This document shows, piece by piece, positions 17,786-26,716 of a DNA stretch of 64,000 nucleotides (positions are counted from its first letter, which is position 1; each line of letters begins with the position of its first letter). A program made the position numbers and the translations under genes. The notes under the pieces are model-generated. The model was given only the letters and a program-made list of their open reading frames with translations, was not told where the DNA came from and made no database searches. Source of the stretch: Paenibacillus sp. FSL H7-0326 (GTDB lineage: Bacteria; Bacillota; Bacilli; Paenibacillales; Paenibacillaceae); assembly GCF_001955535.1 (NCBI RefSeq), contig NZ_MPVN01000005.1, positions 1 through 64,000 on the forward strand. The letters are read 5' to 3'.

Positions 17786-18927
17786 GAGCGAGAATACTGC
17801 TGCTATGCCTCCTCCTCTCTCTCATGCTTCCACTTAGCGGATGCTGGAGTACGAAGGAAGTTCAAAGCATCAACTTTATTACAACGCTGGGAGTTGATTA
17901 CCGAGATAAGCAATTTATCGCCTATGCGCAGGTTGTAGATTTTGCCAATATAGCGAAACAGGAAGGCCCCAACCAAGTTAATGAAGGAACGATATGGGTA
18001 GGTGAAGGAAAAGGGAAGACACTGATGCTCGCAATTTATGATTTGTACCGCACTTCACAACAGAGAACCATGTGGACACATGTGAAGGCCATCGTCCTCT
18101 CGGAAAATATATTGAACGAGAAGCTGGAGGAGACGCTTGATGTCATCCTGCACTCCGGTGAGCTGCGTTATACACCATGGATGTATGGTACAAACGAAGA
18201 TATTAAGACACTGCTCACCGCCTCGTCCTTACTAAACCAATCCGTGCAAAGCATTGAATTGTTTGAGCCGGTTTCTCTGTATCGTCAGAGCTCCGAATAT
18301 GAGCCGATCCGTATTCACTTTCTGCTGGACGGTTTCCGCGAGCCTGCTTCCACTGTCCTGCTTCCTTCCGTCGCCACAAATACTGAGGCCTGGAATCAAG
18401 AGAGTAACAAGAAGCCACGAATGACCTATTTCAATGGTCTCTACCTGATTTCTAAGAAGAAAAATACGGGAAAAGTCAGTGGACAAGAAGCAGATGGCGC
18501 AAGATATGTCAGCTATCGAAAAATGCAGCAGTATCCCCTCGACCTTGATCCTGAAATAAAGAGCTCACATGTGGTGCTCGTTCGTGATGTAAAGTCCAAT
18601 ATTTCTGCCAGATCAAAGGATAACCATACCGTTACCTTCGATATTTCCGTAAATGCCGAGGCGACGGTTCTCGAGGACGAGCAGCTCGCATCGGACGTTC
18701 AACTGAAAAAGGAAACCGAGCGCCGAATTGCAGAGAAAATACGTTACACATTCGAACAGACCAAGGCCAAGAAAATGGATATTTACAGCTTGGAGGAGCA
18801 TTTGTATCGAAGGCATCTTAACTTGTGGAAGAAAGTGTCCAAGGATAAAGAGCACCCGATTGACAATTACGAGCTGGGGGAAGTAAAGGTGAATGTCCAT
18901 CCGGTAAATACGACTACTTACAAATAA
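17782..18927 (+). CDS. spore germination receptor C subunit, lipoprotein (GerAC/GerKC family)
   Basis: 381 residues with a lipoprotein signal peptide: basic MRAR, hydrophobic core, lipobox LSGC giving a lipidated Cys at residue 21, followed by WSTKEVQ, which is very typical of GerC. It is anchored to the outer face of the spore inner membrane. Domains 1-3 of the GerAC fold can be followed, including the DVKSNISARSKDNHTVTFDISVNAEATV strand-rich section near the end. Last gene of the operon. Confidence 0.95.
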   Translation: MRARILLLCLLLSLMLPLSGCWSTKEVQSINFITTLGVDYRDKQFIAYAQVVDFANIAKQEGPNQVNEGTIWVGEGKGKTLMLAIYDLYRTSQQRTMWTHVKAIVLSENILNEKLEETLDVILHSGELRYTPWMYGTNEDIKTLLTASSLLNQSVQSIELFEPVSLYRQSSEYEPIRIHFLLDGFREPASTVLLPSVATNTEAWNQESNKKPRMTYFNGLYLISKKKNTGKVSGQEADGARYVSYRKMQQYPLDLDPEIKSSHVVLVRDVKSNISARSKDNHTVTFDISVNAEATVLEDEQLASDVQLKKETERRIAEKIRYTFEQTKAKKMDIYSLEEHLYRRHLNLWKKVSKDKEHPIDNYELGEVKVNVHPVNTTTYK

Positions 18928-18934
18928 GCTGAAT

Positions 18935-18977
18935 ATTAGAAGAGGAATGACCAATTGGAGTCATTCCTCTTTCTAAT
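18935..18977. terminator. bidirectional terminator between gerC and the ASRT-like gene
   Basis: AGAGGAATGAC/GTCATTCCTCT hairpin flanked by ATTAGA and TCTAAT, with T-rich flanks in both directions. It serves the convergent genes on either side. Confidence 0.8.
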
Positions 18978-18983
18978 ATGAAT

Positions 18984-19373
18984 CTAGATCGGATAAGCCA
19001 TTACACTCATCAGTGCCAGCTCCGGCTGTGTTGTATCCAGCCTGCTATATTGAACAATGATCGGAATATTACTCTGCACTGTAATTGCATAAGGTACACC
19101 GGCAGGTATCTTCTGTCCCTCTGATTCAAGTCCCGCGGTTCGAATATGGCGGGTCCTTCTGGCAGGAACGACAGTCTCGACTCCCTCCAGCGGCTCCCTG
19201 TCTTCGAAATAAATGGTCATCACCAAATGAGCATCCTCGCTGCCCGTATTGAGAACACAGATGCTTTCATGACTTTCAAGACGGCCGCTGCTGTCAGGCG
19301 GAATGTAACCGTCAGGAATCATCCACGTAGTGCGTCCAAGCGATTCATATCCCTTAGCCTCTGTTGGATTCAT
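18984..19373 (-). CDS. sensory rhodopsin transducer (ASRT) family protein
   Basis: 129 residues starting with MNPTEAKGYES. From residue 10 it follows the Anabaena sensory rhodopsin transducer closely: GRTTWMIPDGYIPP, SHESICVLNTG(S)EDAH, ITIYFEDREP, VPARRTRHIR, VQSNIPIIVQYSRLDTTQPELALMS. In the cyanobacterium this small tetrameric beta-barrel protein binds a rhodopsin. In bacteria without rhodopsins the family is often encoded near carbohydrate-active enzymes and has been proposed to bind sugars. The gene begins 17 bases after the acetylesterase-like gene ends, so they share an operon. A longer reading frame upstream overlaps that gene out of frame and is rejected. No rhodopsin gene is present in the window. 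Confidence 0.85.
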   Translation of the reverse strand: MNPTEAKGYESLGRTTWMIPDGYIPPDSSGRLESHESICVLNTGSEDAHLVMTIYFEDREPLEGVETVVPARRTRHIRTAGLESEGQKIPAGVPYAITVQSNIPIIVQYSRLDTTQPELALMSVMAYPI

Positions 19374-19390
19374 TGCGCTTAATCCCCCAC

Positions 19391-20587
19391 TTATCGATTG
19401 ATTTGGCCCCGAAGATACATTTGAAGCGGCTGCAATTGAAGCTCGGATAGGGCAGCTGCCACCTCTTTGGCCAGCCGGGTGGCTCCGCGGACAGAGAAAT
19501 GCGTATTGTCCTCGACTCCTGCCGGATGATTCATGTATTCGCCAGGGAACGCCCATAAAAAGTCATGCTTACTCCCTTCCACGCCTGCTTCTTCAAAGAG
19601 CACCCTGCTGCGTGCCGCTAGGTCGATCATTGGAACCTCTTCCTCCACAGCAAGCTCCTTAACCGCTGTAATGTAGTCACCATGCGTGTCGATCAAGCTC
19701 CCATCCTCATTAAAATATCTTCGGTGCACAGGTGTAATAAGAACCGGATGAGCCTCACGACGCCTTGCCGTATCTATGTATTGGTGTAAGTACTCTTTAT
19801 AGGTTGTAAACGGCTGTGTTCCCCGCTGCGCATCCGATTTCTCATCATTGTGTCCGAACTGAATGAACAGATAATCCCCAGGCTTAATGCGTTTCTCGAT
19901 TGCTGCAAGTCTTCCCTCGTCAATAAAGCTCTTCGTGCTGCGCCCGGAATGCGCATGATTGTCCACTACCACGTCATGCTTGAAGCAGGCAGGAAGCATC
20001 TGTCCCCAGCCCGAGTACGGGTAGCCTGCTGCAGGCTGGTCGCATACGGTTGAATCTCCGGCAATAAATACCGTCAGTGTTTGATTGGCAGGCATAATCT
20101 CCATCGCATTAATCCGCGGCGCAGCTCCCGAGAAAGAGAGTCGTAATGAATCTCCCTCCCTTACATGAACAGTGCATTTCTCCTCAATCCATTGTCCTGG
20201 CGGCGTTTGTATCTCAGGGAGAATCAACCTTCCTTCTCCTGCCTTTATGATCGTTCTCGTCTCGGTCCATTCATCACCAATGAGCATATGAATTCGGTAG
20301 CTCCCCGCAGGGACATCCAGGCGAAATACGGTGTTCAGCGGAATGCAGAAGCTGTCCTGCAAACGCTTCCTAACTGATCCAGACCCTTCCCCGTTCACTT
20401 TGCTCTGTTGATTGGTCGGAGCGAGTCGTGCTTCCGCCCGGTCTCTTCCATAAATTGTGCCGACTGGCTCAAACCCGTATCCAAGTCCCTCATCGTAAAT
20501 CGTGTCAGGCTGGATTCCAATGTAACCGTTTGCAGTGTTGCCGGGACCAAAGTCAAATTTGAAATGGGACAATGTGCTTGTGCTCAA
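19391..20587 (-). CDS. SGNH hydrolase, rhamnogalacturonan acetylesterase-like, with N-terminal beta domain
   Basis: 398 residues. Residues about 5-165 form a beta-sandwich-like region (FKFDFGPGNTANGYIGIQ...) as found before YesT/YesY-type esterases. The SGNH domain follows: catalytic Ser in FIAGDSTVCD, the block III Asn in FGHNDEKSD and the Asp-x-x-His dyad in DNTHFS. It likely removes acetyl groups from pectin side chains. There is no signal peptide, so substrates would be imported oligosaccharides. The start is TTG at 20587 with AAGGAGG 9 bases upstream. It sits between a short AraC gene and the ASRT-like gene. Confidence 0.88.
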   Translation of the reverse strand: MSTSTLSHFKFDFGPGNTANGYIGIQPDTIYDEGLGYGFEPVGTIYGRDRAEARLAPTNQQSKVNGEGSGSVRKRLQDSFCIPLNTVFRLDVPAGSYRIHMLIGDEWTETRTIIKAGEGRLILPEIQTPPGQWIEEKCTVHVREGDSLRLSFSGAAPRINAMEIMPANQTLTVFIAGDSTVCDQPAAGYPYSGWGQMLPACFKHDVVVDNHAHSGRSTKSFIDEGRLAAIEKRIKPGDYLFIQFGHNDEKSDAQRGTQPFTTYKEYLHQYIDTARRREAHPVLITPVHRRYFNEDGSLIDTHGDYITAVKELAVEEEVPMIDLAARSRVLFEEAGVEGSKHDFLWAFPGEYMNHPAGVEDNTHFSVRGATRLAKEVAAALSELQLQPLQMYLRGQINR

Positions 20588-20622
20588 AGAGTTCGTCCTC
20601 CTTACCTACCTTTTACAAAACA

Positions 20623-21066
20623 TCATCTTGCCCTTCTCTTGTAATGAGACGGTGTCATCCCTGTCCATCTCTTGAATACTTGGCTGAAGTAACCTGAATT
20701 TCCTCCAAATCCAAACCATTCTGCCAACTCAAAAATTCTGACATCCTCATCTTCCTGCTGGATGTAGCTGCAGGCTTGTCGTATCCGGTATTGATTTAAA
20801 TATTGAGAGAAATTAAGCCCTGTATCCTTCTTGAACATTTTACCTAAATAATCCGGATTCATGTACAGCATATGTCTTGCTACCGTATTCAGGGATAAAT
20901 CAGCATCGGCATAATGATTGTGCACCAGCTCCAGCATGGAGCTGACAATCGCCGATTGTTTGACACTGTCCTTCTCCTCTCGGAAGACACGGAGTCTGAT
21001 TACAGGTGCGGACCTTCTGCTGCCAGAATCCCGAGCACGACTAACAACATGCTCCAAATTATTCAT
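20623..21066 (-). CDS. short AraC-family regulator (DNA-binding domain only)
   Basis: 147 residues: about 40 hydrophilic residues, then a complete AraC double helix-turn-helix (SLNTVARHMLYMNPDYLGKMFKK, and IFELAEWFGFGGNSGYFSQVFKRWTGMTPSHYKRR). The recognition parts resemble YesN-type response regulators that control pectin genes, but the receiver and linker domains are missing. An in-frame TAA lies just before the AAAGGAGG ribosome site, so this is a genuine short gene rather than a fragment of a longer frame. The second ATG of ATGCATG is used; the first runs into a stop. It is the first gene of the acetylesterase unit and probably regulates it. Confidence 0.8.
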   Translation of the reverse strand: MNNLEHVVSRARDSGSRRSAPVIRLRVFREEKDSVKQSAIVSSMLELVHNHYADADLSLNTVARHMLYMNPDYLGKMFKKDTGLNFSQYLNQYRIRQACSYIQQEDEDVRIFELAEWFGFGGNSGYFSQVFKRWTGMTPSHYKRRAR

Positions 21067-21312
21067 GCATTCGCACGCCTCCTTTTATAGAAGCCTGACC
21101 TCAGTACGCCGGTAAATCAGAACAAAATCTGTGATACAGAAATATAAATCATTAATTCTTCTGTGTTTATCTGTAGAAGTCTTTGTTGTTGATTATATTA
21201 CAAATTCATAATTATTGTACAGTGAATCGAATATGATTTATGAAATTGATTCAATCAATTTTAATTCATTAAAACGAATATTTCGAAACGGAAGTGCAAC
21301 TAAGAATAATAT
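21067..21312. other. intergenic region upstream of the AraC gene
   Basis: AT-rich stretch between the AraC gene start and the terminator of the neighbouring SGNH gene. It should hold the promoter of the AraC-esterase-ASRT unit. I see no convincing SigA hexamer pair, RNA element or gene. Confidence 0.4.
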
Positions 21313-21345
21313 AAAAAAGGCTGCCCTCATGAAGAGAGCAGCTAC
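21313..21345 (-). terminator. terminator after the SGNH/copper-amine-oxidase-like gene
   Basis: Minus-strand hairpin GCTGCTCTC/GAGGGCAGC followed by TTTTTT. Confidence 0.85.
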
Positions 21346-21385
21346 AACTGTGAACAGGTATGAAGAGCTGTCATCAGCCTTATTT

Positions 21386-22678
21386 TCACGGATTGATAAA
21401 GACGGCCTTAAGCTTGGCATTGTACTGCACATCATAACCCAGCCCTTCAGCGATAAGGGCAAGAGGTACATAAGTCTTCGCTTCCTTGCCTACTTTATGG
21501 AGGAATGGAGCATTCTTTACAGGGATCAGCTGATCATTTACGAGTACGTTCGGCTCATTAATCTGGATCTGCACACGATTCGCATTATAAGTAATCATCG
21601 TCGCCTTCGCTTCATGAATCCACTGTGATTTAGCGCCTACGGCACTTACAATATCCTGAATGGCCACATAATTCTGGTTGTTTCGCAGCACCGGCTTATA
21701 CGGAGTATCCAGCAGCTTCCCGCTGACGATTATGTTCATCGGCTCCCCGGTCTCTGCCGCCTTTAATTTAACGTACTGCCCCCATATCGATTCTGCAAAT
21801 ACTTTGGCAATTGCCTCATAACCGAGCTGATTCGGATGAAAATCCCGGCTGCCGATCATGTGGGTCATCGTCCCCTCGCCGCCGACGAACGCCTCGGCGA
21901 TGTGTGCGACCTTGATCGAGACGCCCTGAGTGCTGAGTTCAGCAGCTAGTAGATCCACTGTGCGGGTAAAGGCAGCACTTGCTTCCATAAGCTTAGCATA
22001 GAGACCTGCATTCCCTACCTTGGGTACCGGCTGATACTGGTCTGCCAGCACGATCATAGCATCACCATTCATGGTGTGAAGCTGCTGAACAGCGGCCGTA
22101 ACCTCTAATGTATATTTTGCAAGCAGCTCCTCAACTCTGCGATCCAAATCTGAAGCATTCATTCCGTCTGCGGTCATAAGCAGCTCCGATACATCATTGC
22201 CACCGATCGTGATCGTTATGACATCTGCCTCAGTCACATCCTGATTAATCTGATCGATACTTGCCAAATAAGAGGCCACACGAGCATCTGGAAGTCCGGG
22301 CTGTATATCCTCAGGTGATACGGACTTCTCGTTTAATATCGCTTCCGTAAACTGCTTCAATCCATTGCTTTTTAAGCCGCCAATTCCGTAGTTTGTTACC
22401 ACGGTCCGCTCATGCAATAGACCCTGCTCAAGTAAACGCTCGACGTAGCCGTAAGGAGCAGTAGCGTAATCCTCCATTCCCGGTTCATAGCCTACCGTGA
22501 TGGAGTCCCCGAGTGCCACAATCTTAAACGGCTCAGTGCCAGTCACTTCCTGCGCTTCCACCGCCGTGTGCCCTGCGCACAAGAAGAGCACCCCTGCAAA
22601 CATTGAGACAACGCCTTGCTTAGCCCTTCTCTTGAAGCCTGCGATCTTCATCATATGTAACAATATCCCCTCTCTCAT
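21386..22678 (-). CDS. secreted SGNH/GDSL hydrolase with C-terminal copper-amine-oxidase-N-like domain
   Basis: 430 residues. A signal peptide (basic KIAGFKRRAK, hydrophobic VSMFAGVLFLCAGHT, cleavage near AVEA-QE) precedes a GDSL-type SGNH esterase domain: catalytic Ser in ALGDSITVGY, block II Gly, GGND in ITIGGNDVSE and the His in SRDFHPNQLGY. The last ~110 residues (from about 320) are a copper amine oxidase N-terminal-like domain, a wall-associated module repeated in Paenibacillus exoproteins and also found on the deacetylase at 10.3 kb. The start could be 22678 or the paired ATGs at 22654/22651 behind GAGGGG. Confidence 0.88.
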   Translation of the reverse strand: MREGILLHMMKIAGFKRRAKQGVVSMFAGVLFLCAGHTAVEAQEVTGTEPFKIVALGDSITVGYEPGMEDYATAPYGYVERLLEQGLLHERTVVTNYGIGGLKSNGLKQFTEAILNEKSVSPEDIQPGLPDARVASYLASIDQINQDVTEADVITITIGGNDVSELLMTADGMNASDLDRRVEELLAKYTLEVTAAVQQLHTMNGDAMIVLADQYQPVPKVGNAGLYAKLMEASAAFTRTVDLLAAELSTQGVSIKVAHIAEAFVGGEGTMTHMIGSRDFHPNQLGYEAIAKVFAESIWGQYVKLKAAETGEPMNIIVSGKLLDTPYKPVLRNNQNYVAIQDIVSAVGAKSQWIHEAKATMITYNANRVQIQINEPNVLVNDQLIPVKNAPFLHKVGKEAKTYVPLALIAEGLGYDVQYNAKLKAVFINP

Positions 22679-22742
22679 GCCATGTTCCTTATTTTACCAC
22701 CAAGCGTATAGAGGGAGATACTACTATTTAAAGCTTCACACG

Positions 22743-22775
22743 AAAAAAGAGATGCCCCTATATCGGGGCATCTCT
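22743..22775 (-). terminator. terminator after the 77-residue gene
   Basis: Perfect hairpin AGAGATGCCCC/GGGGCATCTCT with a T run on the minus strand. Confidence 0.9.
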
Positions 22776-22802
22776 GCAGTATTAATTAATGAATAGCTGT
22801 TA

Positions 22803-23036
22803 TTACTCGGATAAACCGGCTTTCTTCATATAGTCATCATACCGATGATCTACTTCCTTCGCCATGCTGCGGAACTTCTTCGTTTCTTCTACAATCGGAT
22901 CAAGCTGTGTTTGAATGCGGATTTCGTGCTTCGGAGATATGTTCTGCCGCTCTCTTTCCTTACGGTCTCCAAATTCAGGTTCTCCTTCGGTCAGCATTTC
23001 GCTAAGCTGGCGTTCCAGTTCACGTGAATCCTTCAC
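22803..23036 (-). CDS. conserved small hydrophilic protein, function unknown
   Basis: 77 residues, highly charged and probably all helical (EETKKFRSMAKEVDHRYDDYMKK near the C-terminus). It starts with GTG at 23036; AAGGAGTG lies 7 bases upstream, and a nearer ATG is in a frame that stops after seven codons. No membrane segment, signal or metal motif. It lies between the inositol monophosphatase gene and its own terminator. I do not recognise the family. Confidence 0.7.
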   Translation of the reverse strand: MKDSRELERQLSEMLTEGEPEFGDRKERERQNISPKHEIRIQTQLDPIVEETKKFRSMAKEVDHRYDDYMKKAGLSE

Positions 23037-23105
23037 GATCCATCACTCCTTAGTTTTTTACATACATTATTCCACCGCAGAGGAATTTCTTATGCAGAAC
23101 TGGCA

Positions 23106-23978
23106 TCAGTTTACGCCGGTTGCATTCTCTTCTGTCAGTGTATGAATGAGTTCTTCATGAATTTGGCCATTGCTTGCTGCAATATACCGAACCGCTAAAT
23201 GATATGGATTGCCCTGCGTATCCGTCACGGTTCCCCCGGATTCTTGAACCAGCAGGGCCCCTGCAGCGATATCCCAAGGATTGAGTCCAATTTCGGTGTA
23301 TGCGCTGAGTCTGCCTGCTGCCACATATGCAAGGTGAAGTGCAGCCGAGCCCCCTGCTCTCAAATTGCGAACTTTGGGTGCCAGCGCCTTAGCAACACTC
23401 ATGTTTGCAGGGAGCGCAAATTCGGGATCAGGAGGAAATCCAATTGCTACCAAGCTGTCTGCCAAGCTCTCTTCACGAGAGACCTTCATTCGATCTCCGT
23501 GAACATATGCACCTTTCCCCTTCTCAGCTACAAAGAGCTCATCTCGAACAGGATCATAGATTACACCTACGATAACTTCCCCACGATAGGCAAGTGCAAT
23601 GGATACAGAGAAAAACGGAAAGCCATGCACGAAGTTGGTCGTGCCGTCAACCGGGTCTACGATCCACAAATATTCTTCCTCACGTGCAGCCTCAAGCGCC
23701 TTGGCCGATGCTTCAGCTCCCGGCTCAACCCCTTCTTCGCCAAGAATTGCATGATCGGGGAAATGAGTCAGGATCAGTCTGCGAATCATCTGTTCTGCTC
23801 CTTTATCCACCTCGGTCACCAAATCCTGAGCTGAATATTTCGTCGTTGTTTTAAAGGCGGAGCCAGCGCGGCTCTTAATCCACTCTCCCGCTTTGGCAGC
23901 AGCATTAATTGCAACAGCAGTATAACTCTTACTAGTGACTACATATGGAATCTTCTGATTGTCGTTCAAAGCGATCAC
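23106..23978 (-). CDS. inositol monophosphatase family protein
   Basis: 290 residues. Mg-dependent, Li-sensitive phosphatase fold acting on inositol phosphate or related sugar phosphates. Motifs: GEEG (first metal Glu), DPVDGTTNFVHGFP (metal Asps) and NPWDIAAGALLVQESGG near the C-terminus. The GTG start at 23978 has only a weak AAAGAAAG upstream, so the exact start is uncertain. The N-terminal ~15 residues are longer than in SuhB. Confidence 0.92.
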   Translation of the reverse strand: MIALNDNQKIPYVVTSKSYTAVAINAAAKAGEWIKSRAGSAFKTTTKYSAQDLVTEVDKGAEQMIRRLILTHFPDHAILGEEGVEPGAEASAKALEAAREEEYLWIVDPVDGTTNFVHGFPFFSVSIALAYRGEVIVGVIYDPVRDELFVAEKGKGAYVHGDRMKVSREESLADSLVAIGFPPDPEFALPANMSVAKALAPKVRNLRAGGSAALHLAYVAAGRLSAYTEIGLNPWDIAAGALLVQESGGTVTDTQGNPYHLAVRYIAASNGQIHEELIHTLTEENATGVN

Positions 23979-24102
23979 ACTACTTTCTTTGTATCTTTGC
24001 GCTATACTGAATGAACTATAGCTAAGCTTACTATAATAGTAACGTTTAAAACGTGTTCTCGTTACACGTAAAAAGCCCTATTTCACAATATTGTGCATTT
24101 CC

Positions 24103-25098
24103 TTACATACAAATTGTAGCTCCGTCTAATATTTCAATACCTTCCCCCGAGAGCTTCTCGAAATCCTTCATTAAATTGAATAACGCCTCATCCTTGCGTT
24201 TCGCTTCAATCATCACATCAATAGCAGGGGTCCGGTCGGCAATATGACGCAAGAAATCAAGCAGCGGCTCCAGCACAACACCATCTGCATGGCTCCGGAT
24301 ATCCTTCTCATTCTTGGGGCTCGATACGTGAATTTTGGGAGGCAGGGCTTCTTCAGGGGAAGAATCCGCCTGGGCATAGATCGTCTTCCATGTCTCCAGA
24401 ATATCATCCCACAATTCCCAGGATGCTTCTCCGTCGTTATTCACCCATTGATGATGTATGTCGAGCACCATAGGGAGGCTTGTCTTCTTACATACCTCCA
24501 GCGTTTCGACCGCTGTGAAGGTCTTATCATCATTCTCAAGCGTGATCCGCTGCAGTAACTCGGGAGGCAGGGCTTCCGCATTGACGATAAATCGTTCTGC
24601 TGCCTTCCTCTTGTCCCCGTAAGCACCGCCGATATGAATATTGTTCTTCGCCCGTGCATCCAGTCCCATCGCATCAAGCATCGCCTTATGGTGCATCAGA
24701 TCACGAATGGAGCTTCTCAGCACTTCCTCCCGTGGTGTACTTAACACCGTGAAATGATCGGGGTGAAACGAAACTCGCATCCCATGTTTTTTCACAAAAT
24801 CACCAACTTCCTGAAAAGAAGGGGTTAATGCCGCAAATGGATCCCAATCGGCCAAATCTCCATGTGTAGCAAGCGGAATGAGCTTGGATGAGAAGCGATA
24901 GACTTTAATATCACTTGCAAGGTTATGCCTCAGCAGCCTGAGGGTGTTATGTAAATTCTCGGTTGCAATGCGTTCGAGCTTGCGGATCGCTGCTTCCCGG
25001 TCTTCTATTTTGTTAAAACTCGCCATCGTCATCGTCTTGGACGGTGACGCGTTCGCTACCACCATTGACATGGCTACATATCCGAATCGTACGATCAT
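24103..25098 (-). CDS. uvsE: UV DNA damage endonuclease
   Basis: 331 residues, TIM-barrel metal-dependent endonuclease that nicks DNA 5' of pyrimidine dimers and 6-4 photoproducts as an alternative to nucleotide excision repair. It begins MIVRFGYVAMSM and carries the metal-site motifs SFHPDHF, HIGGAYGDK, LENDDKTF, DIHHQWVN and MIEAKRKDEAL. In B. subtilis the orthologue YwjD is expressed in the forespore, which suits a spore former. Length is typical of UvsE. Confidence 0.95.
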   Translation of the reverse strand: MIVRFGYVAMSMVVANASPSKTMTMASFNKIEDREAAIRKLERIATENLHNTLRLLRHNLASDIKVYRFSSKLIPLATHGDLADWDPFAALTPSFQEVGDFVKKHGMRVSFHPDHFTVLSTPREEVLRSSIRDLMHHKAMLDAMGLDARAKNNIHIGGAYGDKRKAAERFIVNAEALPPELLQRITLENDDKTFTAVETLEVCKKTSLPMVLDIHHQWVNNDGEASWELWDDILETWKTIYAQADSSPEEALPPKIHVSSPKNEKDIRSHADGVVLEPLLDFLRHIADRTPAIDVMIEAKRKDEALFNLMKDFEKLSGEGIEILDGATICM

Positions 25099-25182
25099 GG
25101 AAGCGTTTCAATCCCTTCGTCATAATAGTACAGTTATACCCTATGTCTACGGATTAAAACCTTCTTGGAACCTTATTAAAGG

Positions 25183-25506
25183 CTACTGATTCTGCTCTCC
25201 AAAAAACATTTCATAAGCAAGCGCAGTCTGAATCCGGGATTCCTCTTCGTTCAGCTTGCGTTCAAGCACCATTTCCACCTCAGTGACCTCTTGTCCTTGA
25301 AAATTAATCTCGGCGATACAGCCGACGATCTTCACTATGGCAACCGCGGTATTCTCAGGTGTATAGGCAATGACCTTCTGGCCAGTGGGGAACACCCGGA
25401 AGCCCTGCTTCACCATTTTGCCCCGGCCATATTCCAGCAGCTCGTACAGCTCCTGATCGCTCTTGAATTTACAGACTGAATTAAACTCTGTTTGAAACCC
25501 CATCAT
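25183..25506 (-). CDS. conserved hypothetical protein (possibly DUF2584-like)
   Basis: 107 residues starting MMGFQTEFNSVCKF, chosen because CAGGAGGTT lies 6 bases before the ATG-ATG pair. It is a small cytoplasmic mixed alpha/beta protein with a hydrophobic AVAIVKIVGCIAEI strand pair, followed by a charged helix (EMVLERKLNEEESRIQTALAYEMFF). Its general plan recalls the small DUF2584 family of Bacillales, but I am unsure. It lies between uvsE and ddl on the same strand. Confidence 0.7.
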   Translation of the reverse strand: MMGFQTEFNSVCKFKSDQELYELLEYGRGKMVKQGFRVFPTGQKVIAYTPENTAVAIVKIVGCIAEINFQGQEVTEVEMVLERKLNEEESRIQTALAYEMFFGEQNQ

Positions 25507-25568
25507 CAATAACCTCCTGTATCCAAAATGATATGTCCACAAGATTCTGTGGACTTCCTGTATATATG

Positions 25569-25596
25569 AAAAAAGGAGAGCATATCACTCTCCTTT
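25569..25596 (-). terminator. terminator after ddl
   Basis: AAAGGAGAG/CTCTCCTTT hairpin with a T run on the minus strand. Confidence 0.85.
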
Positions 25597-25609
25597 GTGT
25601 TCACATCGA

Positions 25610-26716
25610 CTACCGGTTACCATTCTCGTAATTCAGTGCTTGTTTCTGAGCATACCGCTCCAGAGCAAGCTCAATCATCCGATCCAGCAGCGCTTTGTAG
25701 GATACACCTGTCTCCCGCCACAGCAACGGATACATGCTGAACGGCGTAAAGCCCGGCATCGTATTTACTTCATTGATAAGGAGTGCTCCGTCAGATCTGC
25801 GAATGAAGAAATCTGCACGTGTAATGCCGTTGCCCTCAATGGCACGAAAAGCCTGGAGAGCAGCCTCACGAACACGGTCAGCCTCTTCCTCATCAAGCGG
25901 TGCAGGAATCAGCATCTGTGACTGGCCGTCGATATATTTTGCCGCATAATCATAATACTCACTGGAGGATACAATCTCCCCCGGAACAGAAGCGATCGCT
26001 TCCTCGTTACCGAGTACGCTGACTTCGACTTCTCTCGCATCTACAAACTCTTCGACGATGACTTTAATATCGTAGCGGAATGCGAATTCAACCGCCTGAA
26101 CGAGCTCATCGCGATTACGTGCCTTGGAAATACCAACACTGGATCCAAGATTCGCCGGTTTAATAAACATGGGATAGCCCAGCTGGTCCTCCATTCCCAC
26201 GATGAGATCGTGACTTGAACGCTTCCACTGCACATGATTGAAATACGCAAATTCACATTGCGCAAGACCCGCCTGTGCAAACAGCTTCTTCATCACGACT
26301 TTATCCATGCCTGCTGCAGAGGGCAGCACACCAGCACCCACGTAAGGGATATCAGCCATCTCAAACAAGCCTTGAATCGTGCCGTCTTCACCGTTCGTAC
26401 CGTGCAAGAGCGGGAACATCACATCTAGTTCACCCTCCGTACCATACAGGCGTCCAAACACGGAATTCAGTGCATCTCTTGTATCTTCCGCACTTCCACC
26501 GAGCTTAAGCTCATCTATACTGGCAGGAGGCGCAGTGAGTCTGCCGCCCTTAGCCCAGCTTCCCTGCTTCGAAATAAAGAAAGGAATAATTTCATATTTA
26601 TCAAAATCAAATGCGCTGATGACGGCAAATGCAGTCTGCAATGATACCTCATGCTCTCCTGACTTGCCTCCATAGACTACGCCTATGGTCATCTTGTTGT
26701 CTTTACTGTGTACCAT
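25610..26716 (-). CDS. ddl: D-alanine--D-alanine ligase
   Basis: 368 residues, ATP-grasp enzyme making the D-Ala-D-Ala dipeptide for peptidoglycan. Signatures: GVVYGGKSGEHEVSL at the N-terminus, HGTNGEDGTIQGLFE, KPANLGSSVGISKA (ATP-binding Lys and omega region), VEEFVDAREVEVSVLG and the Mg site NEVNTMPGFTPFSMYP. Tyr in the SSVGISKARN to EYYDYAAKYIDG section suggests a D-Ala rather than a D-lactate preference, but this is an inference. GGAGGT precedes the ATG by 6 bases. Confidence 0.97.
   Translation of the reverse strand: MVHSKDNKMTIGVVYGGKSGEHEVSLQTAFAVISAFDFDKYEIIPFFISKQGSWAKGGRLTAPPASIDELKLGGSAEDTRDALNSVFGRLYGTEGELDVMFPLLHGTNGEDGTIQGLFEMADIPYVGAGVLPSAAGMDKVVMKKLFAQAGLAQCEFAYFNHVQWKRSSHDLIVGMEDQLGYPMFIKPANLGSSVGISKARNRDELVQAVEFAFRYDIKVIVEEFVDAREVEVSVLGNEEAIASVPGEIVSSSEYYDYAAKYIDGQSQMLIPAPLDEEEADRVREAALQAFRAIEGNGITRADFFIRRSDGALLINEVNTMPGFTPFSMYPLLWRETGVSYKALLDRMIELALERYAQKQALNYENGNR

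Noticed and set aside
19374..19556. Extension of the ASRT-like protein into the esterase gene
   Set aside because: The extra 61 residues are out-of-frame translation of the esterase. Family similarity begins near residue 10 of the shorter form.
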